In this document: positions 45,932 through 55,164 of the stretch, one piece after another
Layout: each line of letters starts with the position of its first letter
How positions within the stretch are numbered: the first letter of the stretch is position 1
Assembly: GCF_040833965.1 (NCBI RefSeq)
Contig: NZ_CP162142.1
Location: forward strand, 682,001-746,000
Source: Leptospira sp. WS39.C2
Lineage (GTDB): Bacteria > Spirochaetota > Leptospiria > Leptospirales > Leptospiraceae
Direction of reading: 5' to 3'
DNA: 64,000 nt
Notes under the pieces: generated by a model
Seen by the model: only the letters and a program-made list of their open reading frames with translations
The model's database searches: none
What the model was told of the DNA's origin: nothing
Translations under genes and position numbers: made by a program

Positions 45932-46708
45932 TTAGAGGTAAGATTTTGCATGGTAAACAAAATACCCAACCCATTCTTTGATGGAAAGAGTTGTTAATTC
46001 CAGAAATCCAGCAGAAGGTAGATACAATTCAAATGCTCCTGATTCTAAATTGAGGGCACGAAAATCTGTGGGGAATGGAAACACATCCAAATTCTGTTTA
46101 TGAAAACAACCAGATGCACGTTTCATATGAAAGGCAGATGTAACCAGGATATAGGATTGGAGCTTTTTTTCTTCGATGATTTTTTTAGTTTCTACGGCGT
46201 TTTCATACGTGTTTCTCGAATTATTTTCTAAAATAATATCTTCTTCTTTGACACCAAGATCGATTAACAATGACTTTGCTAAGTCCGCTTCTCGGTATTC
46301 ATCTGATAATAATAATCCAGATCCACCTGTAAAAATAATTTTTTTTACCTTACCGGCGCGGTAAAGTCGAATGGTATCTGTTATGCGGTCTGCGGAATCT
46401 GTTAGTTCTGGTCTTACTTTAACTGCGGAGATTGTTTGGATCATACCACCAAGGACTATGGCAACGTCAGCTTTTGGAACCTTTTCCAATGGTACGGGTG
46501 GGTAATCTTTTTCCAAACCAGTGACCATTGCATTTGCCACAAACGCACTGGAAGATAGATACAAAAAAAGACATAAGAGAAAAAAGAGAAATTTGATTTT
46601 TCCTGTTTTGATTCGAAATAACAAACAAAAACTGAGTAAAAAAAATACTGGTAAAGGATAGAGAAAGATCGTTAGTACTTTGGAGAAAATAAAAAATAAA
46701 GAATCCAT
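45932..46708 (-). CDS. YdcF/ElyC/SanA-like DUF218 protein
   Basis: 258 residues from ATG 46708, chosen because the longer frame to 46843 runs into the upstream gene and lacks a membrane start. Two N-terminal membrane helices (residues 1-60) precede a DUF218 domain: ADVAIVLGGMIQT, KKIIFTGGSGLL, ENNSRNTYENAVETKKII and ILVTSAFHMKRASGCF. The family is linked to envelope functions; ElyC in E. coli affects undecaprenyl phosphate use. Catalytic role unknown. Confidence 0.82.
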   Translation of the reverse strand: MDSLFFIFSKVLTIFLYPLPVFFLLSFCLLFRIKTGKIKFLFFLLCLFLYLSSSAFVANAMVTGLEKDYPPVPLEKVPKADVAIVLGGMIQTISAVKVRPELTDSADRITDTIRLYRAGKVKKIIFTGGSGLLLSDEYREADLAKSLLIDLGVKEEDIILENNSRNTYENAVETKKIIEEKKLQSYILVTSAFHMKRASGCFHKQNLDVFPFPTDFRALNLESGAFELYLPSAGFLELTTLSIKEWVGYFVYHAKSYL

Positions 46709-46737
46709 AAAGAAAGGATTCGAGAATCCATTGTTTT

Positions 46738-47139
46738 TTACCAGTCCAAATCGGGACCAAGAGCACCAATCCCACTGCCCCAATATTGGGATGGGTGAGG
46801 GTAACGTACAGAAATTCCGAGGGGGGTTCGGGAATACTTCCAATCCCGTGCTATTTGTTTTCGTAGTTGCATTTGTTCCTCAGAAATTCCCATTTCAATC
46901 GCATTTAAGGATTGTTTGGTGATCTCAACCCATTCCTTGATGGCAGCGGGGTTTTGTTTTTTTAAATCCTGAATGAGGATCCGTAATTCAAATTCTGCAT
47001 CTTCCCTGAGATCCCTTGCGATTTCGGATACCTCCGCATTGGAACCAAAAACAGTTTCATTTCCCTCTGTACGATCGACCGCATCCCTCCATTTCGCATA
47101 AGCGATGAACAAATTCTTTGTTTCGTCGAATCGATACAT
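46738..47139 (-). CDS. Small hypothetical protein
   Basis: About 133 residues from ATG 47139; a TTG at 47178 would add 13. The protein is acidic and helical (DLREDAEFELRILIQDLKKQ) with an unusual aromatic C-terminus (SVRYPHPSQYWGSGIGALG). No signal peptide or family seen. It may be co-transcribed with the DUF218 gene 29 bases downstream. Confidence 0.45.
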   Translation of the reverse strand: MYRFDETKNLFIAYAKWRDAVDRTEGNETVFGSNAEVSEIARDLREDAEFELRILIQDLKKQNPAAIKEWVEITKQSLNAIEMGISEEQMQLRKQIARDWKYSRTPLGISVRYPHPSQYWGSGIGALGPDLDW

Positions 47140-47226
47140 AGTTGGAAGAGACTCTGGCTTGGATTTTGAAAAAGGCAATCGAAAAATAAGGCCAACCCTT
47201 TTGGAAAGGATTTAAGTCTAAACTTT

Positions 47227-48264
47227 GTGAATTGGAAATCTTATGTGTCGTTTAGTTTACTTTTTGGTTTATCCTTTGGAAGTTTTGCACAGTCCACTGT
47301 TTTAAAATCACACCATTCTCCTTCTGGGTTCCAGAATCCAAATCCTAGTTTTCAAAAAAAAGGATTTTGGAATGTGCTTGTTTGGCAGTGGGATCGTTTT
47401 TTTTTACCGTACAGTTTGGACGCTAAATCCTATCCCGATTTCCCTGTGGTAAAAAATGATGGTAAAGAATTAAAATCGAATGCAAGCAAACTTTCTGTAA
47501 CATGGGTGGGGCATGCAACCACACTTGTGCAAATTGATGGGATCAACGTTCTGACTGATCCAATATGGAGTGAGAGGTGTTCTCCTCTTAGTTTTGTCGG
47601 TCCCAAACGTTACACACCACCAGGAATTGCCATCAGAGACTTACCTAAAATTGATGTGATCATTTTATCTCATAACCATTATGACCATACGGATCTTCCC
47701 ACTTTAAAACAATTAGAAGAAAAATTCCATCCATTGGTTCTCACTGGTCTCGGCAACAAAAAACTCTTGTTAAATGAAGGAATGCAAAATGTAAAAGAAA
47801 TGGATTGGTGGGAAGAATGGAAACTCGGTTCTTTACAATTCACATTCACACCGACACAACATTTCAGTGGCCGTGGCATTTTTGATCGAGATGAAACTCT
47901 ATGGGGGAGTTTTGTCATTTCTGGGAAACAGGAAACTGTTTACTTTGCGGGAGATACTGGTTATTACTCACATTTTAAAGAAATTGCGAGCCGTTTCCCG
48001 AACATTGATGTTGCCATTTTGCCCATCGGAGCAACAGAACCACGTTGGCTCATGAAACCAGTACATGTGGATCCTAAGGAGGCGGTACGTTCTTTTTCGG
48101 ATCTGAAAGCAAAATTCCTCGTTCCCATGCATTATATGACCTTCGTTTTATCGGACGAACCACTAGATTCTCCTGTGCCCCGCACAAAAGAAGCGATGAA
48201 AGAATCGGGGATCTCCGAGTCTGCCCTAGTTCCTTTAAAAATTGGAGAATCACGCTTTTTTTAG
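47227..48264 (+). CDS. Metallo-beta-lactamase-fold hydrolase (NAPE-PLD/UlaG-like)
   Basis: 345 residues with an N-terminal signal (WKSYVSFSLLFGLSFGSFA). The beta-lactamase-like zinc site is intact: VGHATTLVQIDG, ILSHNHYDHTD (H-x-H-x-D-H), FTPTQHFSGRG, FAGDTGYYSHF and VPMHYMTF. The TDPIWSERCSPLSFVGPKR segment is typical of the NAPE-hydrolysing phospholipase D group, so a phospholipid-derived amide or phosphodiester is a possible substrate. The start is GTG 47227, with a distant AAAGGA. It faces a periplasmic location. Confidence 0.82.
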   Translation: MNWKSYVSFSLLFGLSFGSFAQSTVLKSHHSPSGFQNPNPSFQKKGFWNVLVWQWDRFFLPYSLDAKSYPDFPVVKNDGKELKSNASKLSVTWVGHATTLVQIDGINVLTDPIWSERCSPLSFVGPKRYTPPGIAIRDLPKIDVIILSHNHYDHTDLPTLKQLEEKFHPLVLTGLGNKKLLLNEGMQNVKEMDWWEEWKLGSLQFTFTPTQHFSGRGIFDRDETLWGSFVISGKQETVYFAGDTGYYSHFKEIASRFPNIDVAILPIGATEPRWLMKPVHVDPKEAVRSFSDLKAKFLVPMHYMTFVLSDEPLDSPVPRTKEAMKESGISESALVPLKIGESRFF

Positions 48265-48310
48265 TTCCATGTGATTTATCTTTCGGGTATGCTGTCCTAA
48301 AAAAAATAGG

Positions 48311-49786
48311 ATGGTGAGCACGTTGAAGAAGCTTCTCACATTGATGGTTTTCCTGGTATGTTTGTCTGTGACAACTGCAGGGTTATTTGCCGAAGAACCA
48401 AATCCGGTTCCAACAGAGACAACAACACAAGAGGAAACAGGGCATTCCTCCCATGGGGAATCGGTTCACGAAGAACTCCCGTATTGGACAGTATTACCTT
48501 TTGTGGCAATTTTACTTTCGATTGCAATTTTGCCAGTTGCCTCTCACAAAACAGCCCATTGGTGGGAAGATAATAACAACAAACTCATTTTAGCAGTGGG
48601 TCTTGGAGCTATTTCCTTTATTGTATTACTTATTTATGGTTATAGCCATAATATTGTTCATACCGTATTTTTTGATTACATTCCTTTTATCATTTTACTC
48701 GGTTCTTTGTTTTATATCTCTGGTGGGATTGTGATCAAAGGAGATATAAAAGCTACTCCTCTGAACAACACCTTGTATTTGTTAATTGGTTCAAGTCTTG
48801 CCTCCTTCATCGGGACAACTGGTGCTTCGATGTTACTCATTCGCCCTTTGCTAAAAACAAATAGCGAACGTAAACATGTGGTTCATACCGTTGTGTTTTT
48901 TATTTTCCTCGTATCAAACATCGGTGGTTCCTTAACCCCACTCGGTGATCCTCCTTTGTTTTTAGGTTACCTCAAAGGGGTTCCGTTTACTTGGACGTTT
49001 AAATTATTACCTGAAATGTTAGTGGCTATTGCTATTTTACTAACAGTGTATTTCATTTGGGATACTTTGGCTTACAAAAAAGAAACCAAAAAGGATTTGG
49101 CTCGTGATACAAAACTAGCGACACCTTTTTCCATTGGCGGCCAAGTCAACTTCATTTGGTTGTTAGGTGTGATTTTGGCAGTTGCTTTTTTAAATAGTAA
49201 CTACATCCCACAAATCAACGAAACACCAACTCTTGGATTCGTCCGTGAAGCAGTGCTTGTTATCCTCATTGGTCTTTCCAAATTTACTTCGAAAGAATCA
49301 GATCGAAAGTTTAATAACTTTACTTTACATCCCATCCAAGAAGTGGCTTACCTCTTCATTGGAATTTTCATTACCATGATCCCAGCTCTTGTATTACTGG
49401 AAGCTCATGGGAAAGAATTAGGTGTGACTCAACCTTGGCAATTCTTCCTTTCCACAGGAATTTTTTCCTCCGTACTTGATAATGCACCAACGTATTTAAC
49501 CTTTGGTTCCCTAGCTTCTGGACTACTCACTCCAGCGGGATCTGCTCCACTGACACTTGGCCAGTTCATTGGAAATGTCCAAGCAGAAGAGATCTTAAAA
49601 GCAATTTCAGTAGGTGCTGTGTTTATGGGTGCGAATACTTATATCGGTAACGCTCCTAACTTTATGGTGAAGTCAGTTGCTGAAGAAAACAAAGTGAAGA
49701 TGCCTTCGTTTGGTGGGTATTTAGCATATTCAATGGGAATTTTAGCTCCTGTTTTTATCCTCATCACGTTTATTTTCTTCGTCTAA
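48311..49786 (+). CDS. Sodium/proton antiporter-like transporter (CitMHS_2 / IT superfamily)
   Basis: 491 residues. It begins with a signal-like helix (LLTLMVFLVCLSVTTAGLFA) and a charged periplasmic stretch rich in Glu, Thr and His (PVPTETTTQEETGHSSHGES), followed by about 12 membrane helices. The motifs IGSSLASFIGTTGASMLLIRP, SNIGGSLTPLGDPPLFLGYL and FSSVLDNAPTYLTF place it in the ion-transporter superfamily near NhaD antiporters. Na+/H+ exchange is the likeliest role. A hairpin terminator at 49798 ends the transcript. Confidence 0.8.
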   Translation: MVSTLKKLLTLMVFLVCLSVTTAGLFAEEPNPVPTETTTQEETGHSSHGESVHEELPYWTVLPFVAILLSIAILPVASHKTAHWWEDNNNKLILAVGLGAISFIVLLIYGYSHNIVHTVFFDYIPFIILLGSLFYISGGIVIKGDIKATPLNNTLYLLIGSSLASFIGTTGASMLLIRPLLKTNSERKHVVHTVVFFIFLVSNIGGSLTPLGDPPLFLGYLKGVPFTWTFKLLPEMLVAIAILLTVYFIWDTLAYKKETKKDLARDTKLATPFSIGGQVNFIWLLGVILAVAFLNSNYIPQINETPTLGFVREAVLVILIGLSKFTSKESDRKFNNFTLHPIQEVAYLFIGIFITMIPALVLLEAHGKELGVTQPWQFFLSTGIFSSVLDNAPTYLTFGSLASGLLTPAGSAPLTLGQFIGNVQAEEILKAISVGAVFMGANTYIGNAPNFMVKSVAEENKVKMPSFGGYLAYSMGILAPVFILITFIFFV

Positions 49787-49797
49787 GTTCTAAGAAT

Positions 49798-49820
49798 ACC
49801 GGGGATCTTCCCCGGTTTTC
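49798..49820 (+). terminator. Rho-independent terminator after the antiporter
   Basis: ACCGGGGA-TCT-TCCCCGGT followed by TTTTC: a perfect 8-bp stem 11 bases after the antiporter stop. It lies only 9-13 bases before the ammonia-lyase ATG at 49829, so that gene needs its own promoter or readthrough. Confidence 0.8.
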
Positions 49821-49828
49821 CATCTTTC

Positions 49829-51361
49829 ATGACTCTGCACTTATCCCAATTATATTCCTTATCCCGTTCTGGTTCCTTTTCCCATCTACCAAGTCGTAGG
49901 TCTTCAATTAAAAAAGAAAGGGAAGTATTAGAATCCATTCTTTTGAATTCCAAGGACAAACTAATTTATGGAATCCATACTGGGTTTGGTCCACATGCAT
50001 TTACTTCCAATGATGAACTAGACCTCATCCAAAAATCTTTGATTTACCATTTGACCGTAGAGCCAGTGTTATCTGGTGATGGGACACCCCATTCTCATTT
50101 GTCACACGAAGAAGCAAGGGTTGTCCTTGCGGCAAGGTTATTTAGTTTGTCCCTTGGTGGTTCTGGAATTCGGTATGAAACCTTAGAAATTTTAAACCAA
50201 CTTTTGGAGTTGGATTGTATCCCAATCATTCCCGAAAGAGGTTCTCTTTCCGCCTCGGGGGATCTTATCCCTCTCAGTTATATACCTTTGGCCCTTCTTG
50301 GAGAGTCAGGTTTTACTGGAAAAGGAAAGGACTTAGGTCCCACCAAACAAAATGGAAAAATGTCAAAAATTCCGGGTCTTCCTTGGACTCCGAAACCAAA
50401 AGAAGCCATTTCTTTAACCAATGGTACGAGTTTCACCACAGCCCTACTTGGTTACCAAGTGATGGAATTCCGAAATTTGTTTTTACAATCCATTGAACTT
50501 TTACAGTATCTTTTCCATTACCATTCGGTTTTCCCTGATGCCTTCCATCCGTCTTACCATGAACACAAACAATTTTCTGGTCCAAAACGAATTGCAAGGT
50601 TCCTCCATCCCATCGTTTCCAAAAATCCCAAAGAAAAAGTGGAAGGAAAACGTATCCAAGACATTTATTCTGTCCGTTGTATCCCACAAATTTTAGGATC
50701 CATTTGGGATGAAATTGATTCTATTGTTGAAATCATAGAACAAGAGTTAAATTCTTTGTCTGATAATCCCGTTCTTATCCCCTCGAATGATTCAGATGGT
50801 TCCGCCGATACTTCTTTTCGATTTGCCGAAGGTGGTGGGTTTTATGCATCACAAGTGAGTTTTGCAGCTGACAGATTACAAAATGTGATGGCAGTTTGGT
50901 GCACTTGGGTGGACCGATTTTTAAATTATTTGTTTGAACCAAAAGAAAATGATGAATTTCCATTGATGTTGTCTGCAAAACCAGGAACCTTTGCAGGTTT
51001 ATCAGGGCTTGGTCTTATGTCTGCACACCTAACGGCTGAGGTGCGACGGGATAGTATGCCAGGATCCATGCAGTCCATTCCAAGTAATGGAAATAACCAA
51101 GACATTGTTCCAATGGGAGCTATCTCTGTTTTACGAAATCGTAGAACGGTGGTTAGTGTTGAAAAGCTGCTTTCCATTTTTGGATATGCAATTTACCAAA
51201 CATCCTTATTTGCAAAACGAAAGGAATTAGTACCCGATTGCGAATTATTTCGGGGCCTAAAAACCATGGAAGTGGATCGAAGTCTGGACTATGAAATCCA
51301 GACTTTAATGGATCGAGTGCGAAATTCTACTTCTTCTCTTGTAACGACTCCAATCGATTGA
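49829..51361 (+). CDS. Aromatic amino acid ammonia-lyase (HutH family, tyrosine-lyase-like)
   Basis: 510 residues, full length for HAL/TAL. The MIO prosthetic group forms from Ala142-Ser143-Gly144 in GSLSASGDLIPLSY. Active-site IYGIHTGFG, TNGTSF, SLSDNPVLIP and the MQSIPSNGNNQDIVPMG segment are present. At the selectivity site, HAL has Ser-His and tyrosine lyase has His-Leu; here SLIYHLTVEP gives His74-Leu75. Histidine ammonia-lyase is the default label, but the wording near the MIO (DLIPLSYIPL) also resembles PAL/TAL. No hutU or hutI is adjacent. The 3' end overlaps popT by 35 bases. Confidence 0.78.
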   Translation: MTLHLSQLYSLSRSGSFSHLPSRRSSIKKEREVLESILLNSKDKLIYGIHTGFGPHAFTSNDELDLIQKSLIYHLTVEPVLSGDGTPHSHLSHEEARVVLAARLFSLSLGGSGIRYETLEILNQLLELDCIPIIPERGSLSASGDLIPLSYIPLALLGESGFTGKGKDLGPTKQNGKMSKIPGLPWTPKPKEAISLTNGTSFTTALLGYQVMEFRNLFLQSIELLQYLFHYHSVFPDAFHPSYHEHKQFSGPKRIARFLHPIVSKNPKEKVEGKRIQDIYSVRCIPQILGSIWDEIDSIVEIIEQELNSLSDNPVLIPSNDSDGSADTSFRFAEGGGFYASQVSFAADRLQNVMAVWCTWVDRFLNYLFEPKENDEFPLMLSAKPGTFAGLSGLGLMSAHLTAEVRRDSMPGSMQSIPSNGNNQDIVPMGAISVLRNRRTVVSVEKLLSIFGYAIYQTSLFAKRKELVPDCELFRGLKTMEVDRSLDYEIQTLMDRVRNSTSSLVTTPID

Positions 51362-52310
51362 GTCCCATTCCTAAAACCAAACCAAACACAAGTGCAGCTA
51401 GGGGAATCTGTGCTTCGCTAAAATCTTTTGGAAGGATGTTTTTTGCCGTGGCAATTTGGATGTCACGTTTCACTTCACCTGACCGCCCAACAACCGCCTG
51501 TCCATTGGCATAATCCTTAAACGGCCAAAGGATAAAAAAGGAACCAAGGATGAGGCCTAGTAAAAAAGTCATAGTATGTGATTTGTATTTTACGAATAAC
51601 CATTTTACGATGTGAGTAAAAATCAATAGCCCAATTAGGCATCCAATTCCGAAGGCCGCAAGAAATAAAATAGAACTTGGTTCTAAGATGGTAGAAAGTT
51701 TGCCTATGACGATTTGGTATTCACCTAACACAAGCATGATGTAAGAACCAGAAATTCCAGGAAGGATCATCGCCGAAATGGCAACCACACCTGTGGCAAA
51801 AGCAAAAACTGGGTTTTCTGAACCTGTATTTTCTCCCATAAAAAAACTAGGTACGATGGTGAGAAGGATCCCAGGAAGTAAACAGAGCCAAACAACGATA
51901 CTATGTTTTTCAATGAGTTTGTAAGGAACAACCAGGGATGGAATGATGAGGCCAATGAAAAGGGCAAGAGTGGCTTCTGGATGGTTTTGTAATAAGTATT
52001 GGATGACTTTGGCTCCAGAGATCACAGAAAGTAAAAGTCCAATTCCAAGAAATACTAAAAACCAAAAATCAATTCGTTTCATTTCGAGAGCAAAACTAGA
52101 TCTTACCTCTTCTTTCCAAAATCCAATGAGTAAGGAAAAAGAAACTTTGATGGTTTCTATATTGAGGGAAGTGATGGCTGTGATGAGCCTGTCATAAAGA
52201 CCTAATATAAGTGCAAAAGTTCCGCCTGAAACACCAGGGATTAGGTTTGCAATTCCGATGAGAAATCCATTCAGAATGCAAAAGAGAATTTCTTTTTTAG
52301 TAAGAGGCAT
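51327..52310 (-). CDS. popT: DUF368 undecaprenyl phosphate translocase (PopT-like)
   Basis: 327 residues with about nine membrane helices. Conserved DUF368 features are GIANLIPGVSGGTFALILGLYDR at residues 19-41 (split GIANLIPGVSGGT and FALILGLYDR) and its internal echo VVAISAMILPGISGSYIMLV, the two inverted-repeat hairpins. Family members return undecaprenyl phosphate across the inner membrane. It lies 28 bases downstream of a WecA-like gene whose substrate is that lipid carrier. Confidence 0.9.
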   Translation of the reverse strand: MPLTKKEILFCILNGFLIGIANLIPGVSGGTFALILGLYDRLITAITSLNIETIKVSFSLLIGFWKEEVRSSFALEMKRIDFWFLVFLGIGLLLSVISGAKVIQYLLQNHPEATLALFIGLIIPSLVVPYKLIEKHSIVVWLCLLPGILLTIVPSFFMGENTGSENPVFAFATGVVAISAMILPGISGSYIMLVLGEYQIVIGKLSTILEPSSILFLAAFGIGCLIGLLIFTHIVKWLFVKYKSHTMTFLLGLILGSFFILWPFKDYANGQAVVGRSGEVKRDIQIATAKNILPKDFSEAQIPLAALVFGLVLGMGLNRLESLQEKK

Positions 52311-52337
52311 AACGGAAAGATTGGATTAGGATTCACT

Positions 52338-53405
52338 TTAGGCAAGGTTTTTTCGTGAGGTCCAAACCCAAACAATACCATAGAAAACAATTGATGTTAG
52401 GAATGTAACAATCAATACCAAATTCTTTCCAAAACCAAACTGTTCCAAAAGAAAATGAAGGCATAAAATCATTAGGTTCAAAATTGAAAAAATAACAAGG
52501 GAACCAACCTTACCAAATTTTGTATTCGTAAGTTTTTGGTACAGGTGTTCTCTATGGGCCTGAAAGAGGTGTTTTTTTTCAAAGAAACGTTTCAAAAGGA
52601 TGGTGATCCCATCAATCCAAAAGAAAGGGAAGAGATAAAAATAATCGGTGACGTCCCAATGGTTCTCCATTTCTGAAACATTGTTTAGGGAAAGAAGGGG
52701 AAGGAAGAAAACAAAAAAACCAAGAGCTAACGATCCACTATCCCCCATAAACAATTTTGCTTTTGGGAAATTATAAAAAATAAATCCAAACATGGATAAA
52801 AACAGAAATCCGTACAATATGTACCCTAGGTTTGGTTTAGAATAAAATTCAGGTAAGGAAATTCCAACGGAAAAATAACAAATGGCAAAGGTAGAAACAA
52901 GATACCAATCCATCCCATCCATAAAGTTTACTAAATTAATTCCAAATACTAAAAAAACCGTAATAAAACAAATCTGAATGTATGATGGGATATTTTCATA
53001 ACCAAAGGCACTGATGTTTGGTGAGATCCCCCACAAACAAAAAAATACAAAACCCAATTCTAATATCAGTCTTAATTTAGGTGTTAAATGGTATACGTCG
53101 TCAACAAAACCTAAAAGAGAAAATACCATAACCCCAACTAACAAAAGATAGAGATTCTTTTCGTTTATCGGAACCATATTATTAGAAGTGAATTCAAACC
53201 ATTCTGGGTAAAAATGAAAAACAAGTGTGGAAATCAGGAAAACTGGGATAAAGAACATTCCTCCCGATTTTTTTGTGACCGTATCGTGCAAACTCCGTTC
53301 GTTTGGCACATCTTTCACTCCAAAACGGGAATATACATAAATTGTGTGTAAAAATAGGCTTAGTAAACCCAAAATGAGGAAGGAAATAGGGAAAAAAGCA
53401 GGCAT
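52338..53405 (-). CDS. Polyprenyl-phosphate sugar-1-phosphate transferase (WecA/TagO-like, MraY superfamily)
   Basis: 355 residues with about ten membrane helices. Signature residues: DVPNERSLHDTVTKKSGG near residue 32, the metal-binding FVDDVYHLTPKLRL and FMDGMDWYL loops, MGDSGSLALGFF, and the carrier- or sugar-specific EKKHLFQAHREHLYQKL. It transfers a sugar-1-phosphate from a UDP-sugar to undecaprenyl phosphate, starting LPS O-antigen or another envelope polymer. UDP-GlcNAc is the usual donor; not proven here. Short gap to popT. Confidence 0.9.
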   Translation of the reverse strand: MPAFFPISFLILGLLSLFLHTIYVYSRFGVKDVPNERSLHDTVTKKSGGMFFIPVFLISTLVFHFYPEWFEFTSNNMVPINEKNLYLLLVGVMVFSLLGFVDDVYHLTPKLRLILELGFVFFCLWGISPNISAFGYENIPSYIQICFITVFLVFGINLVNFMDGMDWYLVSTFAICYFSVGISLPEFYSKPNLGYILYGFLFLSMFGFIFYNFPKAKLFMGDSGSLALGFFVFFLPLLSLNNVSEMENHWDVTDYFYLFPFFWIDGITILLKRFFEKKHLFQAHREHLYQKLTNTKFGKVGSLVIFSILNLMILCLHFLLEQFGFGKNLVLIVTFLTSIVFYGIVWVWTSRKNLA

Positions 53406-53482
53406 TTTCGTAAAGTTTCTCAGAACGGGGACTTTTGGCAGTTTTTTATTGCAAAATTCAGTCCCTCTTCGATGTTTAATTT

Positions 53483-54367
53483 ATGTTTCAGGGCGTTTAT
53501 ACTGCGGTCATCACCCCTTTCCGCCAAGGGAAAATCGATTACGATCAATACTTTAAAATCCTAGAAAACCAGATCCGATCCGGAGTCGCTGGTGTGGTCC
53601 CTTGTGGGACAACAGGAGAATCTCCTACCTTATCCTACGAAGAACATAAGGAACTCATCCAAAAAACAGTTCAAATCGTTGCAGGGAAAATCCAAGTGAT
53701 AGCGGGTACTGGATCCAATTCCACGAAAGAGGCAATTGAACTCACTGAGTCAGCTTGTGCGGACGGAGTGGACGGAATCCTTTCCGTCAATCCATACTAC
53801 AACAAACCTACCCAAGAAGGGATGTTCCAACATTTTACTGCAATCGCCAATGTATCATCCAAACCTGTTATGTTGTATAATATCCCTGGTCGCACCAACG
53901 TAAATTTATTACCAGAGACAGTTAGTCGTTTGGCGGCTCACCCAAAAATTGCAGCAATCAAAGAAGCAACTGGAGATCTGGGTCAAATGGCAAAAGTCAT
54001 CTCCCAATGCCCGACAGACTTTGATTTATTATCTGGTGATGACAATCTAACTTTACCAGTACTTTCTATTGGTGGGAAAGGTGTGGTTTCGGTTGTATCC
54101 AATTTGTTCCCAAGAGCTTGTGTGGATATGGTTTCCCTATACCTTCGTGGTGACTTAGAAGCTAGCAAAAAAATCTACTACAAACTTCTCCCTGTATTTG
54201 TGAATGCATTTATCGAAACGAATCCTATCCCAATCAAAGCTGCGATGAGTTGGTTTGGATATTGCAGTAACGAACTTAGATTACCTATGACATCTTTGTC
54301 TGAAGGCCAAGCTTCCGAAACTTTCAAAAAAATGGTATTCCAGTTAAAAGAGGAAGGCATTGTCTAA
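53483..54367 (+). CDS. dapA: 4-hydroxy-tetrahydrodipicolinate synthase
   Basis: 294 residues. It condenses pyruvate with aspartate semialdehyde in lysine/diaminopimelate synthesis. Key motifs: [34 protein letters not shown] with the catalytic Tyr, [13 protein letters not shown], and Schiff-base Lys in [14 protein letters not shown]. Normal length. First in dapA-dapB-cdaA-ybbR, with an 8-base overlap into dapB. Confidence 0.96.
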   Translation: MFQGVYTAVITPFRQGKIDYDQYFKILENQIRSGVAGVVPCGTTGESPTLSYEEHKELIQKTVQIVAGKIQVIAGTGSNSTKEAIELTESACADGVDGILSVNPYYNKPTQEGMFQHFTAIANVSSKPVMLYNIPGRTNVNLLPETVSRLAAHPKIAAIKEATGDLGQMAKVISQCPTDFDLLSGDDNLTLPVLSIGGKGVVSVVSNLFPRACVDMVSLYLRGDLEASKKIYYKLLPVFVNAFIETNPIPIKAAMSWFGYCSNELRLPMTSLSEGQASETFKKMVFQLKEEGIV

Positions 54368-55163
54368 AATCAAAATCGGTGTGATCGGTGCTGGTGGTAG
54401 GATGGGGAAAGCCATCATCCAAGTCCTTGCGCTTTCCAAAAAATCAGAATTAAGCGCTGCAGTTGTTAGAGAAGGTGCGATTTATGCAGGTTTTGATTCA
54501 GGGAATCATGCCGGTATCAAAGAGACAGGAATATTGTTGTCTTCCAACTTACAGAAAGCATGTGAAGATTCAGATGTTTTAATTGATTTTAGCACTCACA
54601 CTGGATTTGAATCCATCCTGAACTCTGCATTACAAAACCAAAAACCTTTAGTGATTGGAACGACGGGACTTACTGATTCTGATAAAGCTCTCATCCAATC
54701 AGCGTCACAAACCATTCCTATTGTATTTTCACCTAATATGTCAGTAGGTGTGAATTTACTTTTTAAACTCACTGAAATCGCAGCCAAAGTTTTACACGAA
54801 GATTTTGATATCGAAGTTTTGGACATCCACCACCGCCACAAAAAAGATGCGCCATCAGGAACTGCGATGTATTTAAAAGAAGTTTTACTTGGGGCAAGCA
54901 AACGTAATGAAGAAAATGTGATTTATGGCCGTCATGGAATGTATCCTGAACGTGACCAAAAAGAAATCGCCATGCACACAATGAGAGCAGGTGAGGTTGT
55001 TGGGGAACATACGGTTTATTTTTTTAGTCCAGAAGAAAGGATTGAGATAACACACCGGGCACAGGACCGCAAAACGTTTGCTAGTGGAGCTGTGAAAGCT
55101 GCTGAATTTCTTCATGGCAAATCAAAAGGTTTGTATAATATGTTTGATGTGTTAGGAATCTAA
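54360..55163 (+). CDS. dapB: 4-hydroxy-tetrahydrodipicolinate reductase
   Basis: 267 residues from TTG 54360, overlapping dapA by 8 bases. It reduces the dapA product with NAD(P)H. Nucleotide loop [14 protein letters not shown], the [10 protein letters not shown] turn, active-site [15 protein letters not shown] (His-His and Lys) and [11 protein letters not shown] are present. Coupled translation with dapA; cdaA follows one base after its stop. Confidence 0.96.
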   Translation: MSKIKIGVIGAGGRMGKAIIQVLALSKKSELSAAVVREGAIYAGFDSGNHAGIKETGILLSSNLQKACEDSDVLIDFSTHTGFESILNSALQNQKPLVIGTTGLTDSDKALIQSASQTIPIVFSPNMSVGVNLLFKLTEIAAKVLHEDFDIEVLDIHHRHKKDAPSGTAMYLKEVLLGASKRNEENVIYGRHGMYPERDQKEIAMHTMRAGEVVGEHTVYFFSPEERIEITHRAQDRKTFASGAVKAAEFLHGKSKGLYNMFDVLGI

Positions 55164-55164
55164 A

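Noticed and set aside
46709..46843. N-terminal extension of the DUF218 protein
   Set aside because: Overlaps the upstream gene by about 106 bases and has no similarity to the family; the membrane segment begins at 46708.
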